From NCBI RefSeq assembly GCF_032362555.1, contig NC_083513.1:11904001-11968000 (forward strand): a stretch of DNA of 64,000 bases. The letters run 5' to 3'. How positions within the stretch are numbered: the first letter of the stretch is position 1; every line of letters begins with the position of its first letter. Shown piece by piece: positions 1 to 11,400 of the stretch. Below the pieces are notes generated by a model, which was given only the letters and a program-made list of their open reading frames with translations, was not told the origin of the DNA and did not search any database. This stretch comes from Amyelois transitella. Taxonomy: Eukaryota; Arthropoda; Insecta; Lepidoptera; Pyralidae. A program made the position numbers and the translations under genes.

Positions 1-2742
1 TCGGATCCTAATCAACCGATACAACATTACAGGTTATTGCGGCTGACGTTTGGAACTGCTTGTGCGCCATATTTGGCGGTAAAGACCCTGCAACAGTTAG
101 CGAAGGATGAGAGATCAAATTACCCTAGAGCGTCTGAAATTACGCTTAATGACTACTATATGGACGATATGCTTACAGGTTGTCAAAGAGAGGAAGAAGC
201 AGTAGAGATATTCGAGGAAATGACGAAATTGATGGAAGCAGGTGGTTTTTCATTGCAGAAATGGTGTAGCAACAGTAAATCACTGATAAACCATATCAAG
301 GAAGAGATACGTGATAAAAGTCAAGGTTTCACTTTCAAAATTAATGAGACTGTCAAGGTTCTTGGTATACAATGGAACAAATCTACAGATAACTTTGAAT
401 ACGCACTAAACTTGCCAAACACAGATGAAGAATCAGTAACTAAAAGAAGGGTTTTGTCAGACGTGGCAAGGTTATATGATCCCATGGGATGGATAGCACC
501 CGTTGTTGTCAAAGCAAAGATATACATACAGAGTTTATGGAAGTCGGGACTTTCATGGGATGAACCATTACCATCAGATCTACTAGCAGAATGGAACGCC
601 TTTAAAAATGATCTCTGTAATATAAAAAGTATCGTAGTTCCAAGGTGGTTAAATACTAACAAGGATGGAGATGTAGAGCTACATTCATTTGCTGACGCAT
701 CACAAGCAGCTTATGCTGCGGTGGTATACATCAAAGCTGTCGACAAGGATGGAAACATTTTCGTGAATCTAATCACAGCTAAGACAAAAGTTGCCCCAGT
801 TGAAAAGCTCATCTCAATCCCGCGATTGGAATTATGTGCTGCGGTGTTGGCTGCCAAATTGATAACCGAAGTTGCAGAAATCATGTCAGTTCCCAAAACT
901 CGTCTGTTTTGCTGGTCAGATTCCACAGTGGTATTGGCATGGCTTCGAGGAGAGCCAAGTAGATGGAACACATTTGTTAGTAATCGGGTTTCAGAAATCC
1001 TGACCATGTTAGAAAGGGATCAATGGGGACACGTCAGCACTGATCAAAATCCAGCGGATTGTGCATCCAGAGGTACACGAATTTTAGATCTCGCAGATAG
1101 TAAGTTGTGGTGGCATGGTCCACATTGGTTAGAAGAACAAGCACAATACACAGTTGGATTAGCCAATGATGATTTTGATACTGAAGAAGAGTTGAAACCA
1201 ACTAAGTCATTTAACACAGTCATTAAACCTAATGAAGAGTTTGAGTGGAATCGGTTTTCGTCATTATCTAGAGCATTACGAGTTTTATCTTACTGTAGAA
1301 GAATTTTGAAGTTGAAGACGCCAAAAGATCAAAGGCAAAACATACCTACTTTTATCACGGTTGCTGAAATGAATGAAGTGCTGCAAATATGTATAAAGGA
1401 GACTCAAAAGGCTTACTTTTCTGACGAAATTAAGCAACTCACGAAAAATACCCAGGGAAATGTAGCAAAGAGAAGTCCGTTGTACACTCTTTGCCCTATT
1501 TTCGATGGAAATAGGGTCTTAAGAGTAGGCGGTCGAATTCATGAAGCATCTGTTGGTTACGACAAGCGTCATCCTATAATATTGCCTAGTGAGAGTCATC
1601 TCACTAAGTTAATAGTCCGTGACGCCCATATAAGAACGCTTCATGGGGGACCTCAGATTATGTTAAACTTTCTACGCTCAAAATACTGGATAATTCGTGC
1701 TAGAGATTTGGCTAAACAATGCTATCGTAGTTGTACAGTGTGTTTAAGATATTCTCGTCAAAATAATAATACCTTGATGGGCCAACTTCCTCCTATTAGA
1801 GTCAAACCAGCCAGAGCTTTTGAGGTATCTGGTGTTGATTTTACAGGCTATATTAACATACGCTTTTCACCAGGACGAGGCTCAAAAACTTACAAGGGCT
1901 ATATTTGCCTTTTCATTTGCATGGCATCGAAGGCGATTCATCTGGAAGCAGTATCCGATTTAACGGCACAAGGCTTTATAGCAGCATTTCGACGTTTCGT
2001 ATCGAGGAGAGGCCATTGCAAAGAACTTTACAGTGACAACGGCACTAATTTCATTGGTGCCGATAAAGAATTAAGATCCATGTTTAATAAGGCAATTTCA
2101 CAACTCCCAACAAATATTGCTCAACTCTTAGCAGAGGAAGGAACGAATTGGCACTTTATCCCTCCTCACGCCCCAAATTTTGGCGGCTTGTGGGAAGCCG
2201 GCGTGCGGTCCGCGAAGGCACACTTAAAAAGAATTTTAGGTAACTCCACAGCTACTTTTGAAGAGCTGTCAACTATACTCGCTCAAATTGAAGCGTGCTT
2301 GAATTCGCGCCCTCTGTCCTATTTAAGCGACAATGCCAGTGACCCCTTACCTCTTACGCCAGGACACATTTTAGTAGGTGAACCTTTAATTATGATACCA
2401 GATGAAGATTACACAAAGTCAAATATTTCGGGTTTACAAAGATGGAAACTTGGCCAGAAATTGGTCAATGATTTTTGGCGAAAGTGGTCTGATGAATATT
2501 TAGTATCTTTAAATCAACGGTACAAGTGGGTCAATAAAAGGTCTGAACCCGAAATAAATGATGTTGTGATAATTAAGGACCATAATTTACCCCCAGCAAA
2601 GTGGTTGCTAGGAAAAATCATAGAGAAGCATCCTGGTAAGGATAATGTTACGAGAGTCGTGACATTAAAGACTGTAAATGGTTGTTGTAAGCGACCTTAT
2701 AATAAGCTGTACGTCTTACCTAAATCAGATGATCTATCCTAA
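1..2742 (+). CDS. BEL/Pao retrotransposon Pol, 3' part (RT end, RNase H, integrase); 5' end outside window
   Basis: The reading frame is open from base 1, so the true start lies upstream; 913 codons precede the stop at 2740-2742. Domains in order, counted from the window edge: the end of the reverse transcriptase with its YMDD box (about codon 53), a Pao-type RNase H (ADASQAAYAAVVY about 230; SDSTVVLAW about 310), an integrase zinc-binding segment (about 525-585), and the integrase core with D (GVDFTG, about 612), D (YSDNGTNF, about 679) and E (GGLWEAG, about 731). A C-terminal DUF5641-like tail rich in Trp and Arg follows. The frame has no stops, so this half looks intact. It is followed by a polypurine tract and a probable 3' LTR. 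It is related to, but clearly diverged from, the complete element at 7888-14497. Confidence 0.93.
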   Translation, partial: SDPNQPIQHYRLLRLTFGTACAPYLAVKTLQQLAKDERSNYPRASEITLNDYYMDDMLTGCQREEEAVEIFEEMTKLMEAGGFSLQKWCSNSKSLINHIKEEIRDKSQGFTFKINETVKVLGIQWNKSTDNFEYALNLPNTDEESVTKRRVLSDVARLYDPMGWIAPVVVKAKIYIQSLWKSGLSWDEPLPSDLLAEWNAFKNDLCNIKSIVVPRWLNTNKDGDVELHSFADASQAAYAAVVYIKAVDKDGNIFVNLITAKTKVAPVEKLISIPRLELCAAVLAAKLITEVAEIMSVPKTRLFCWSDSTVVLAWLRGEPSRWNTFVSNRVSEILTMLERDQWGHVSTDQNPADCASRGTRILDLADSKLWWHGPHWLEEQAQYTVGLANDDFDTEEELKPTKSFNTVIKPNEEFEWNRFSSLSRALRVLSYCRRILKLKTPKDQRQNIPTFITVAEMNEVLQICIKETQKAYFSDEIKQLTKNTQGNVAKRSPLYTLCPIFDGNRVLRVGGRIHEASVGYDKRHPIILPSESHLTKLIVRDAHIRTLHGGPQIMLNFLRSKYWIIRARDLAKQCYRSCTVCLRYSRQNNNTLMGQLPPIRVKPARAFEVSGVDFTGYINIRFSPGRGSKTYKGYICLFICMASKAIHLEAVSDLTAQGFIAAFRRFVSRRGHCKELYSDNGTNFIGADKELRSMFNKAISQLPTNIAQLLAEEGTNWHFIPPHAPNFGGLWEAGVRSAKAHLKRILGNSTATFEELSTILAQIEACLNSRPLSYLSDNASDPLPLTPGHILVGEPLIMIPDEDYTKSNISGLQRWKLGQKLVNDFWRKWSDEYLVSLNQRYKWVNKRSEPEINDVVIIKDHNLPPAKWLLGKIIEKHPGKDNVTRVVTLKTVNGCCKRPYNKLYVLPKSDDLS

Positions 2743-3020
2743 ATATTGCTAAATGTATTGTTCAGAGCTAGTTAGATATGTAGTTTATTTTTATTTTTTG
2801 CACCGCACACTACTTTTAAGCCAAAGGTATCACGGTGGGCGGATTTTATGTCTTATTTTATTTTGGTTTGTTTCCAATTCATTTGTAAACTGACTGTTTG
2901 CCTGGATTACTTAAAGTTTGTGTAACTAAATAAAATAAAATTGTAGTATTATTGAAGTACTTGTAATGTAAGTAGTAAAGCTGTTGTGTTTTAAAGGACG
3001 AGGTCCTTTGGTGGGCGGAA
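2743..3020 (+). other. BEL/Pao element 1: 3' untranslated segment with two polypurine tracts
   Basis: Non-coding stretch between the Pol stop and the presumed 3' LTR. It holds two copies of GGTGGGCGGA, at 2834-2843 and 3010-3019. The second ends just before TGTCTAAATT and is the expected plus-strand primer. The upstream copy may be a second priming site or a decayed duplicate. Confidence 0.6.
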
Positions 3021-3270
3021 TGTCTAAATTGTTAAGAAATTTTAAGTCAATACAGTGATGTAGTTCCTTGGCCGCCTACTAGATGGCGTTGTATGCAAAA
3101 TACATCGCGCTATGGTTACGCTTGTGTAAAACACTTATATATCGTGACGATTCAAATAAATTATCTTTCCTACCACATCGAGTTTTACTTGAAGCATTCT
3201 ACCGACGCGACAATGATTGTTATCAAATCAACTTCGTAGCTGAACCAAAGTATTCATATGTTAACGCACA
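3021..3270 (+). repeat. Probable 3' LTR of BEL/Pao element 1 (right edge approximate)
   Basis: It starts with TG directly after the polypurine tract, contains a TATA-like ATATATCG and an AATAAA, and could end with ...GCACA at about 3270. That length (about 250 bp) is close to the 272-bp LTR of the second element. The 5' LTR is outside the window, so the right edge cannot be fixed by comparison. Confidence 0.5.
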
Positions 3271-6006
3271 CAACCCCGCCGTTATCTGATTTGCTCTCTC
3301 AAAGTCTCCCCTGAAGTAGAAAACGCTGGGCGTGGACAAGATGTCAACACAAGTATCACAGGGCTACCATAACACCGCGTGCGTTGCAGGAGGCGGTGCT
3401 GGCGTGGGTGCGGCGGCGGCTCGACGTCGACAACGACCTGCCGGCGTGACGCGGGCGCGGCCTCAGCCAGCGGCTGGAGTCACTCCTGCCGGCTACTGAA
3501 GTCCAAGCGTTGCACAACTTGAAACAAATAGATGACAAGTTATAAATCACTAGTTTTAGTTCTAAGCTTGCCCGTTAGCGTTCTAAAACTTATTGTTGAA
3601 ATTAGGCATAATATCTACTAATTGGGTTGTTTATTATTGTAGTCATTAATTTTAACGGGTTCTTTTAAATCTATCATTATTCTACGATGATAATAACTTA
3701 TATGACGTATATTTTCAATGAAGGAGTACCTCGTTCTATCTTTGTAATTACCAGCCATGACTTGTTTATCATAATTTAATATGTCAATCTTATTGAAAAC
3801 TTATAGCTTATTTTAGAAAACATGTACATAGAGTACCAGCAAAGAGTGATAAAATATTTTCATAAGATTAATTTTCGTCATTAATGAAATAATTCACACC
3901 TCTCGTATGTAAGTATAAGAAGTACCAAAAGACTGTATAATATTCCGGATATAGAATGGTATGAATTTATTATAATGTAATAATATTCTTAAGTTAGGCT
4001 ACGTGGTCATTCAGTCATTTCAGAACTGTTGGTTCTATCTACCCCGCAAGGGATGTAGGCGTGACTATATATATATATGTATGTTGGCTACGTGACTCAT
4101 TAATATGGTTTCAATATTATTTTTTTCATACAAATTTCAATAAAATTTACAGCAAAATTATGAATACAGTTAAGTTAACTTTGATTGTCGGTTATATTCA
4201 AAGTGTAATACTTTTCCTCGCACTGCGCGCCAGCAATAATACCTTGCTTGGTTAAAACGACGGAATCGAAACGAGCCAGGCCCGCTACGAGAAAGAGGAA
4301 TTACGTTACAAAATAGCCAACGAGCCATAGACTAGCAACCGCCTCCAGTCTCTTCCCTCGTGATAAACTAAAACATGTCAAATAAAAGTACCTAGTAATC
4401 CAGGCGCGCCGCGACGGTACAGGGATATTGATTGTAAGGAGGCAGTGTTTCCGATCATTCATTTGTATATACTGTGCAAGGATGTATAATGTTCAAAGTC
4501 GGTACATGCAACTAATGTATCTTTTTTATTTCATATCTTTTTTGTAATTCTGTCTTTATTTTTATATCCTATAAAATTCGTATACATTTCATTATCCATT
4601 ACTTACATTTACGAACTTTGTTATTATGATTCAAGAGGCGATGAAATTCGGTCGGCCATTCTATGAAATGGAAAATACTCGCATTTGTCTTTTTTTTTTT
4701 TTGAGTTATTAGAAAGCCTTAAACAAACATTATTTGTTAGATTAAAAGAAAACAGATACGTAATTATGTGGTATTTATTTCACTATACGAGCCTGCCGCC
4801 GAATATATAGTCTGCCTGTCTGTTTGTTGTGTGTTCGTGATAGAGTTACTACTTATATAGTTTTTGTAAATATAATTTTAAAGTAGTAGGAAAAAGCTCT
4901 AATAATATTACTCTAATTTTATCTTATTTATTTACTGTTTACATTTTATTCTACTAATGTCTTTTCCAACATAAAAACAATTTTGAGCCAAAGTAATTGA
5001 TATTTCAAATCTTTTTTTCATATTTAAAAATAATTGTAAATAGTATATTCTCTTTACGTAAAATGGTATCGAAGTCATCGTCCTCCTCGAGCATGGGGCG
5101 ACCAAATTTCATTTTTTATGATTGTAATTCAGATGCATTACTTATGATTTAGAACAATGTGTAGATTTGTACTTTACGTGTAAATAAAATATTGTTAATT
5201 TTTGATTGTCACGTTTTTATTTCGATTACCTCACCATATTCAAGGAATAAATGATTATGATTATGAAGGCAACCGAAAACCCCTTCAAAAATTGAATAAA
5301 CATATTTAGCAAATCATACATACATACAAATACATAATCATCATCTAAATCCCTTGCGGGGTAGCCAGAGCCGACAGTCTTAAACAGACTAATAGGCAAC
5401 GTTCAGCTGTTTGGCTTAATGAAAGAAATGAAATGCAAATAGTGACAGGTTGCTATCCTACGAGGAACACTGTACACGAAAGTTGCACTATTCGAAATGC
5501 GAAAGAGACAAAAGGTAAAGAACCCAAAACTGAACTGAATTTGAGTACTTCACCCCCTTACTACGTACGACTCACATTTACTTTGCGCAACTTATTTCCC
5601 AGTTCCTCACGGAGAAGATATATCACATGCAAGAGTTCAATGTTTAAGTAATTTTAGGAGACAGAATTACTTATAATATTGAAAGTATAAATGACAACTA
5701 AAGGAGCGTTCGACGCAAACTAAAACCAACGCCTCTTTTTTAGTCCGATGATAAAAAATATTATTATCAACTACAAATATTATATTTTGTTAACTATGTA
5801 AGTCATCGATATTGAAATTTAATAAAAGGAAAAGGCAAATAGCGCACCCAGCCAGAACACAGAGGACGAAAACACTATAGGCAATAAATCGGCAAAACTA
5901 ATGAAACATAGAAAAAAAGTTTACGACCATTCGATACTAGATGGCACTGTAACCAAAGTAACACGCGGTGTAGTTTTACGTTCAATAGAATCTAATGATA
6001 TGAAAT
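3271..6006. other. AT-rich intergenic DNA, no intact gene
   Basis: About 2.7 kb without a long ORF. Several AATAAA signals occur, for example near 5187. Short fragments resemble dispersed moth repeats: a block with CTACCCCGCAAGGGATGTAG at 4039-4058, and its opposite-strand counterpart with CCCTTGCGGGGTAG at 5351-5364, followed by the usual CAGCTGTTTGGCTTAATGA stretch. The second is truncated. A possible host exon is listed separately. Confidence 0.5.
3390..3449 (+). CDS. Possible last exon of an unidentified host gene
   Basis: After a TTGCAG acceptor-like site (AG at 3388-3389) there is an open stretch of 19 codons plus TGA, in which every sense codon ends in G or C (GAG GCG GTG CTG GCG TGG ...). 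That codon use is unlike the AT-rich surroundings and suggests a real coding end: EAVLAWVRRRLDVDNDLPA. The polypyrimidine tract is weak, another phase is also open through the same stretch, and the upstream exons are not visible (a BEL/Pao element lies there). The protein is not recognised. Confidence 0.3.
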   Translation, partial: EAVLAWVRRRLDVDNDLPA

Positions 6007-6822
6007 AACGGCGGGTTAGGTTAACGGCGGGTTAGGTTAACGGCGGGTTAGGTTAACGGCGGGTTAGGTTAACGGCGGGTTAGGTTAACGGCGGGTTAGG
6101 TTAACGGCGGGTTAGGTTAACGGCGGGTTAGGTTAACGGCGGGTTAGGTTAACGGCGGGTTAGGTTAACGGCGGGTTAGGTTAACGGCGGGTTAGGTTAA
6201 CGGCGGGTTAGGTTAACGGCGGGTTAGGTTAACGGCGGGTTAGGTTAACGGCGGGTTAGGTTAACGGCGGGTTAGGTTAACGGCGGGTTAGGTTAACGGC
6301 GGGTTAGGTTAACGGCGGGTTAGGTTAACGGCGGGTTAGGTTAACGGCGGGTTAGGTTAACGGCGGGTTAGGTTAACGGCGGGTTAGGTTAACGGCGGGT
6401 TAGGTTAACGGCGGGTTAGGTTAACGGCGGGTTAGGTTAACGGCGGGTTAGGTTAACGGCGGGTTAGGTTAACGGCGGGTTAGGTTAACGGCGGGTTAGG
6501 TTAACGGCGGGTTAGGTTAACGGCGGGTTAGGTTAACGGCGGGTTAGGTTAACGGCGGGTTAGGTTAACGGCGGGTTAGGTTAACGGCGGGTTAGGTTAA
6601 CGGCGGGTTAGGTTAACGGCGGGTTAGGTTAACGGCGGGTTAGGTTAACGGCGGGTTAGGTTAACGGCGGGTTAGGTTAACGGCGGGTTAGGTTAACGGC
6701 GGGTTAGGTTAACGGCGGGTTAGGTTAACGGCGGGTTAGGTTAACGGCGGGTTAGGTTAACGGCGGGTTAGGTTAACGGCGGGTTAGGTTAACGGCGGGT
6801 TAGGTTAACGGCGGGTTAGGTT
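6007..6822 (+). repeat. 51-copy minisatellite built on the telomere motif
   Basis: Tandem array of the 16-bp unit AACGGCGGGTTAGGTT. 816 bp equals exactly 51 units, and I see no variant unit. Each unit contains one GGTTAGG core joined to AACGGC, so it reads as telomeric sequence interrupted by a fixed linker. The array ends in one plain TTAGG and then the poly(T) of element A1, so A1 inserted at its distal edge. Confidence 0.97.
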
Positions 6823-6848
6823 AGGTTTTTTTTTTTTTTTTTTTAGTT

Positions 6849-6883
6849 TTCCCCCGGGTGTTACACCACACCCAGGGGGAGTT
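6849..6883 (-). other. A1 terminal 3' hairpin next to poly(A)
   Basis: In the sense strand the arms CCCCCTGGGTGT and ACACCCGGGGG nearly abut, with about 12 pairs including one G-U wobble. They lie between an AATAAA and the poly(A). The same hairpin, with different wobbles, is present in A2 and A3. Confidence 0.75.
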
Positions 6884-7687
6884 TATTGCCAGTATCCTCT
6901 ATCGTAAACAGAGCCATTGCTTAACAATTTTATTTACATTATGTATGAAAAACTATACTTAACTTAATACTACTCTTAGAGTCTGCTTCTTTTATGCTTG
7001 TTAGTTTTTTATATTATAACTTTTTATCGTGCAACTTTTTATTTTACCTAATATCTTTAATCTAATTTTAAAACTAGTTTATTCTTATTGCCTTTTTTAT
7101 GTTGTCATTATCTTATTTTAACTAATTCAACAACTTGTTTGTTGGATTGGTCAGAGCAGTATTACTTTGTAAGTTTCCTTGTCATTATTATGTTTTTTGA
7201 TTGTTTATTTCTTAATTTTTACATTGTCTATCTTATTACATACTTATAATACGAAGCATTACATACTTATAATACGAAGCATACGCTGACACTGGTCAAT
7301 TGTGAATCATAATTATTTACTTGTTTTATCTATGATACGCTTGATTTGCTACATAGTTAATAGTTTACTGTAGGGTACATCAAAAATGAATTGTCATTAT
7401 GTTTAAAATAAATTATACATTGTATTGTATACGAGTCATAATTAAAATAAATCTGTTTTGTTATTAAAACTTACATTAAATTACGTATTTAAATGTTTGT
7501 ATACATAGTAATTTTTTATTGCCTTACTCTTAACTATTTACCCATCCAGGTCAATTGTCATATACACAAACATGTCCCTTATATATCTATATCTATTTTC
7601 TTTTGTCATTTTGTTAAAATCTTGTTACACTTGTAAAATGATAAAACATAGTAGAAGCATATGAACATATAAACAAACCATGTGTGT

Positions 7688-7726
7688 CTTCGCTCCAACG
7701 GATAATTATTATCCGTTGGTGCGGAG
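7688..7726 (-). other. A1 internal 3' UTR palindrome, 19-nt arms
   Basis: Arms 7688-7706 and 7708-7726 flank a single central base; the core CCAACGGATAAT is perfectly palindromic. The element A2 palindrome (53998-54036) occupies the same relative place with a different core sequence. Confidence 0.8.
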
Positions 7727-7887
7727 CCACCCATGTGTTTGTTGCGCAAACATAACAATGGGTATCCACCAACGTGCCGTAGCATGCCTAAAATATTGCT
7801 CTAATTAATGACACATTTCATCAATATAACAATGTGGAATAGCCACGACACGCCGGTAAGATCCGCAAAATTTATGCTTACGCATAT

Positions 7888-8159
7888 TGTACAATCGGCT
7901 GATTGTAAAAAACACAAAGACGTTTCAAATATCGCCATGGTTTGGGGCTATTCAATAATTTGTTGTGATTTTCTTTGCATTAAAATAATATTGTATTACA
8001 TATAAAAAGGAAACAATTATTGTATTTGATGATGCATTTTTTATTGATATTACAGACTTATGTCAATGGTATAATGATGGTTGTCAAATATTTCTTTTTC
8101 TTTTTTTTTTAAATAAAAATTAGGCCAAAAACAAAATTAAGGTTTCATAAGATTGAACA
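7888..8159 (-). repeat. 3' LTR of the BEL/Pao element
   Basis: 272 bp. It matches 14226-14497 with no difference that I can see by eye, including a 10-T run. It is preceded in the sense strand by the polypurine tract GGTGGGCGGAA (8160-8170); a second GGTGGGCGG occurs further upstream at about 8248-8256. Confidence 0.93.
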
Positions 8160-8464
8160 TTCCGCCCACCATGGACAGAATGTCCATAACATTATGTATG
8201 TGCATATTAACACCATTATCTAATAACAAAAAATCAACAACAGAAACCGCCCACCATGAAGATAAAGGTGATAAATAAAGTGGACTGTATACATAACTTA
8301 AGTAAAAAGAAATTGATTTCATGGTGAGTAAAATTTAAATAATTAAATTCATATAATCTCCTTAAACTTGAATTCATGACACAAAAATTGCTTGACACTG
8401 ACTCGTCATAAATTTCAAAATTAAATCAGTATTTGAATAAACAAATAAAACAAAATGCTAACAT

Positions 8465-11400
8465 TTACTTTAAAACAGGCAAAACACAGAGTTTATTAAC
8501 AGGCCTTTTTATAATTGAGCCTTTACATTTTATATTTACCACACGTGTAATTCCATCCAATCCCGGAAACTTTTGTAAAATTAAACCTAATAACCATTTT
8601 CCGGGCGGCAAACCATCTTCTTTAACGAGAACAATATCTCCTACATTTGGTTCAGCTTTTTGATATGACCATCGATACCGGTTGTGAAATTGCGTCAGGT
8701 ATTCCTGCGACCATCTTTTCCAAAATCCTTGTACCATCCTCTGTGTTAACTGCCATCTCTTTAAACTACTGACATTAGAGTTTTCATAATTCACATCAGG
8801 CACAAGCACTAACGGTTCTCCTATCAAAAAGTGACCAGGTGTTAAAGGAGTCGGATCATGTGGATTAGTGCTCAATTGTGAAATTGGCCTTGAATTGAGA
8901 CACGCTTCAATTTGAGTGAGAACCGTGCTCAGTTCTTCATACGTTAGTGTAGCATCACCAATCACTCTTTTCAAGTGATGCTTGGTTGATTTTATGCCTG
9001 CCTCCCACAAACCACCGAAATTAGGCGCATGAGGAGGTATAAAGTGCCAACTCGTATTTTCTACGGCCAGAGATTCAGCTATTTCTTTTACAAAATAGGA
9101 TTTTTCATTATGAAATAAAGTTTTTAATTCTTTTGCAGCTCCTACGAAATTAGTCCCATTGTCACTATGCAAATGTGCACAATGACCACGTCTTGCTACA
9201 AAGCGTCGAAAAGCAGCTAAGAATGCACTAGTTGTCATGTCACTTACTGCTTCCAAATGTACAGCTCGTGTTGACATGCATACAAACAGACATATATAGC
9301 CTTTATAAGACTTAGTGCCTCTTCCTTTTGACACCCGCATGTTTATAGGACCAGCATAATCCACTCCAGTGTGATAGAATGGCCTAGAAAATTCTACTCT
9401 TGCATTAGGTAGCTGTCCCATTAGCTGATCTCTGGTGTTTACTGCATACCGTACACAAGTGACACATTTTCTGATATATAACTTCACATTCGTTTTAGCA
9501 TTCAGAATCCAATATCGTGACCTTAGATAATTAAGTGTGAGCTGAGGTCCGCCGTGCATTGTTTTTTCATGAGCATCTGCAATAATTAATGAAGAAAAAT
9601 GTGATTTATCAGGTAAGATAATAGGATGCTTTGCAGACATATCTATGTTTGCTCTCTCTAAACGTCCTCCAACTCTAAGTATTCCAGCATCATCGAGGAA
9701 CGGGTTCAACGAGGTAAGTTTACTCTTTCTATTTACATATCCTTTTTTATTTACATCACTTAATTCTTCATTAAAACTTTCTTTTTGTACTATTTTAATG
9801 CATGTATTTAAAGCCTCTCTTAGCTCTTCACTGGTAAGCCAATTTTCTTTAACGATTTTAACCTTTCTAAATCTTTTGCAATAACTAACAACTCTTATTA
9901 GCTTACGTAGTGATGAAAATTTGATAATTATTTCATTATTATTTTGCTCATTTATCTGTTGATTACATACTCCAACATGACAAACCTTCTTTTCTAAATC
10001 TGTTTCATATATTCGATTTGTTTCTTTTTTAATTTGCCTTTCTTTCAGCCAGTTTGGACCAGTAAACCAGATGGATGCATTCTTCAACTTTGAAGGTTTA
10101 ATACCTCGTGACGCGACATCTGCTGGATTATCCTCAGACCTAACGTGAGTCCATTGATTTCTGTCCATATTAGTTAAGATATGTGATACGCGATTTGCTA
10201 TAAATGTTTTCCATTTTCCAGGATGACAACTCAACCACGCCAAAACTACTGTAGAGTCCGTGTATGCATAAATATTTTCTTTGCTTATGTCCAAAACTCC
10301 TGACACTTCTTGCAATAGTTTAGAAAGTAGTACTGCTCCACACAGTTCTAGTCGCGGAATTCTTACCTGTTTTATAGGTGCCACTTTTGTTTTGGATGTT
10401 ATCAAATGAACCGCACTATTCCCATCTTTGTCTATTACACGAATGTAAACAACTGCAGCATAAGCATCATTGGAGGCATCACAAAACCCGTGAAGTTCCT
10501 GAATACAACTGTTACGATAAGTATTTATCCATCTAGGTATTGTGATATCACGAAGCAGTAGAAGATCATTGCGGTAAGTGGACCAATCCTTTAATAGCTT
10601 TTCAGGTAGCATATCATCCCAGCCGATCCCTGATATCCACAGCTTTTGTATGAATATTTTAGCAACTATAATAGCTGGTGCCAGCCATCCCAATGGATCG
10701 TATAACTTCGCGATTTCTGATATAACTTTTCGTTTTGTTACAGGTTTATCTGCGGGAAGAGGATTCACAGAATATTCAAAATTATCCGTACTCTGGTTCC
10801 AAGTTAATCCTAATATTTTTAGAACATTATCTATTTTCAAACTTACTTTCTCTTCCGCTTGTTTTTCATTTATTGCTTTTAATAAATCTTCACTATTGCT
10901 TGTCCATTTCTGGAGCTCAAATCCTCCTCTTTTTAATAATTCCTTTGATTCCAGATATAACTTCTTGCCGTCTTCAACTTTTTCACAGCCCGACAAGAAA
11001 TCATCCATATAGAAGTCCGTCAAGATTTTCTGTGATGCAACAGGAAAATCAGCTGCCTCATCTTTTGCATTTTGTTGCAGGGCCTTAACAGCTAAATATG
11101 GAGCTGATGCAGTACCAAACGTTACTCTTAAATTACGTAAATGCTTCAACTTGTCATTTGGATTGTCACGCCATACTATGCACTGAAAGTAGGTATCTTC
11201 ATCAGTCACCTTAATTTGCCTGTACATTTTGACAATGTCAGTACACAGACAAATTGGATGAACACGCCAACGCATAATAATATGACGTAAGTCAAGTTGC
11301 AATTTGGGACCTAGCATTAACTCACTGTTAAGGGAGACTCCATTTTTTCCAGGACAAGAAGCATCAAATACAACCCTAACTTTAGTTGTTGTTCTGTCCT

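Noticed and set aside
6007-6822. CRISPR-like appearance of regularly spaced repeats
   Set aside because: There are no unique spacers; it is a simple 16-bp tandem repeat in a eukaryotic subtelomere.
6846-7887. Search for RT or endonuclease remnants in the 3' part of A1
   Set aside because: AT-rich, no open frame of length and no RT or endonuclease motif on either strand; the same holds for 53248-54185 in A2.
7808-8005. Small plus-strand ORF sharing its C-terminus with one at 14134-14343
   Set aside because: The shared part is the two identical LTRs read antisense; not a gene family.
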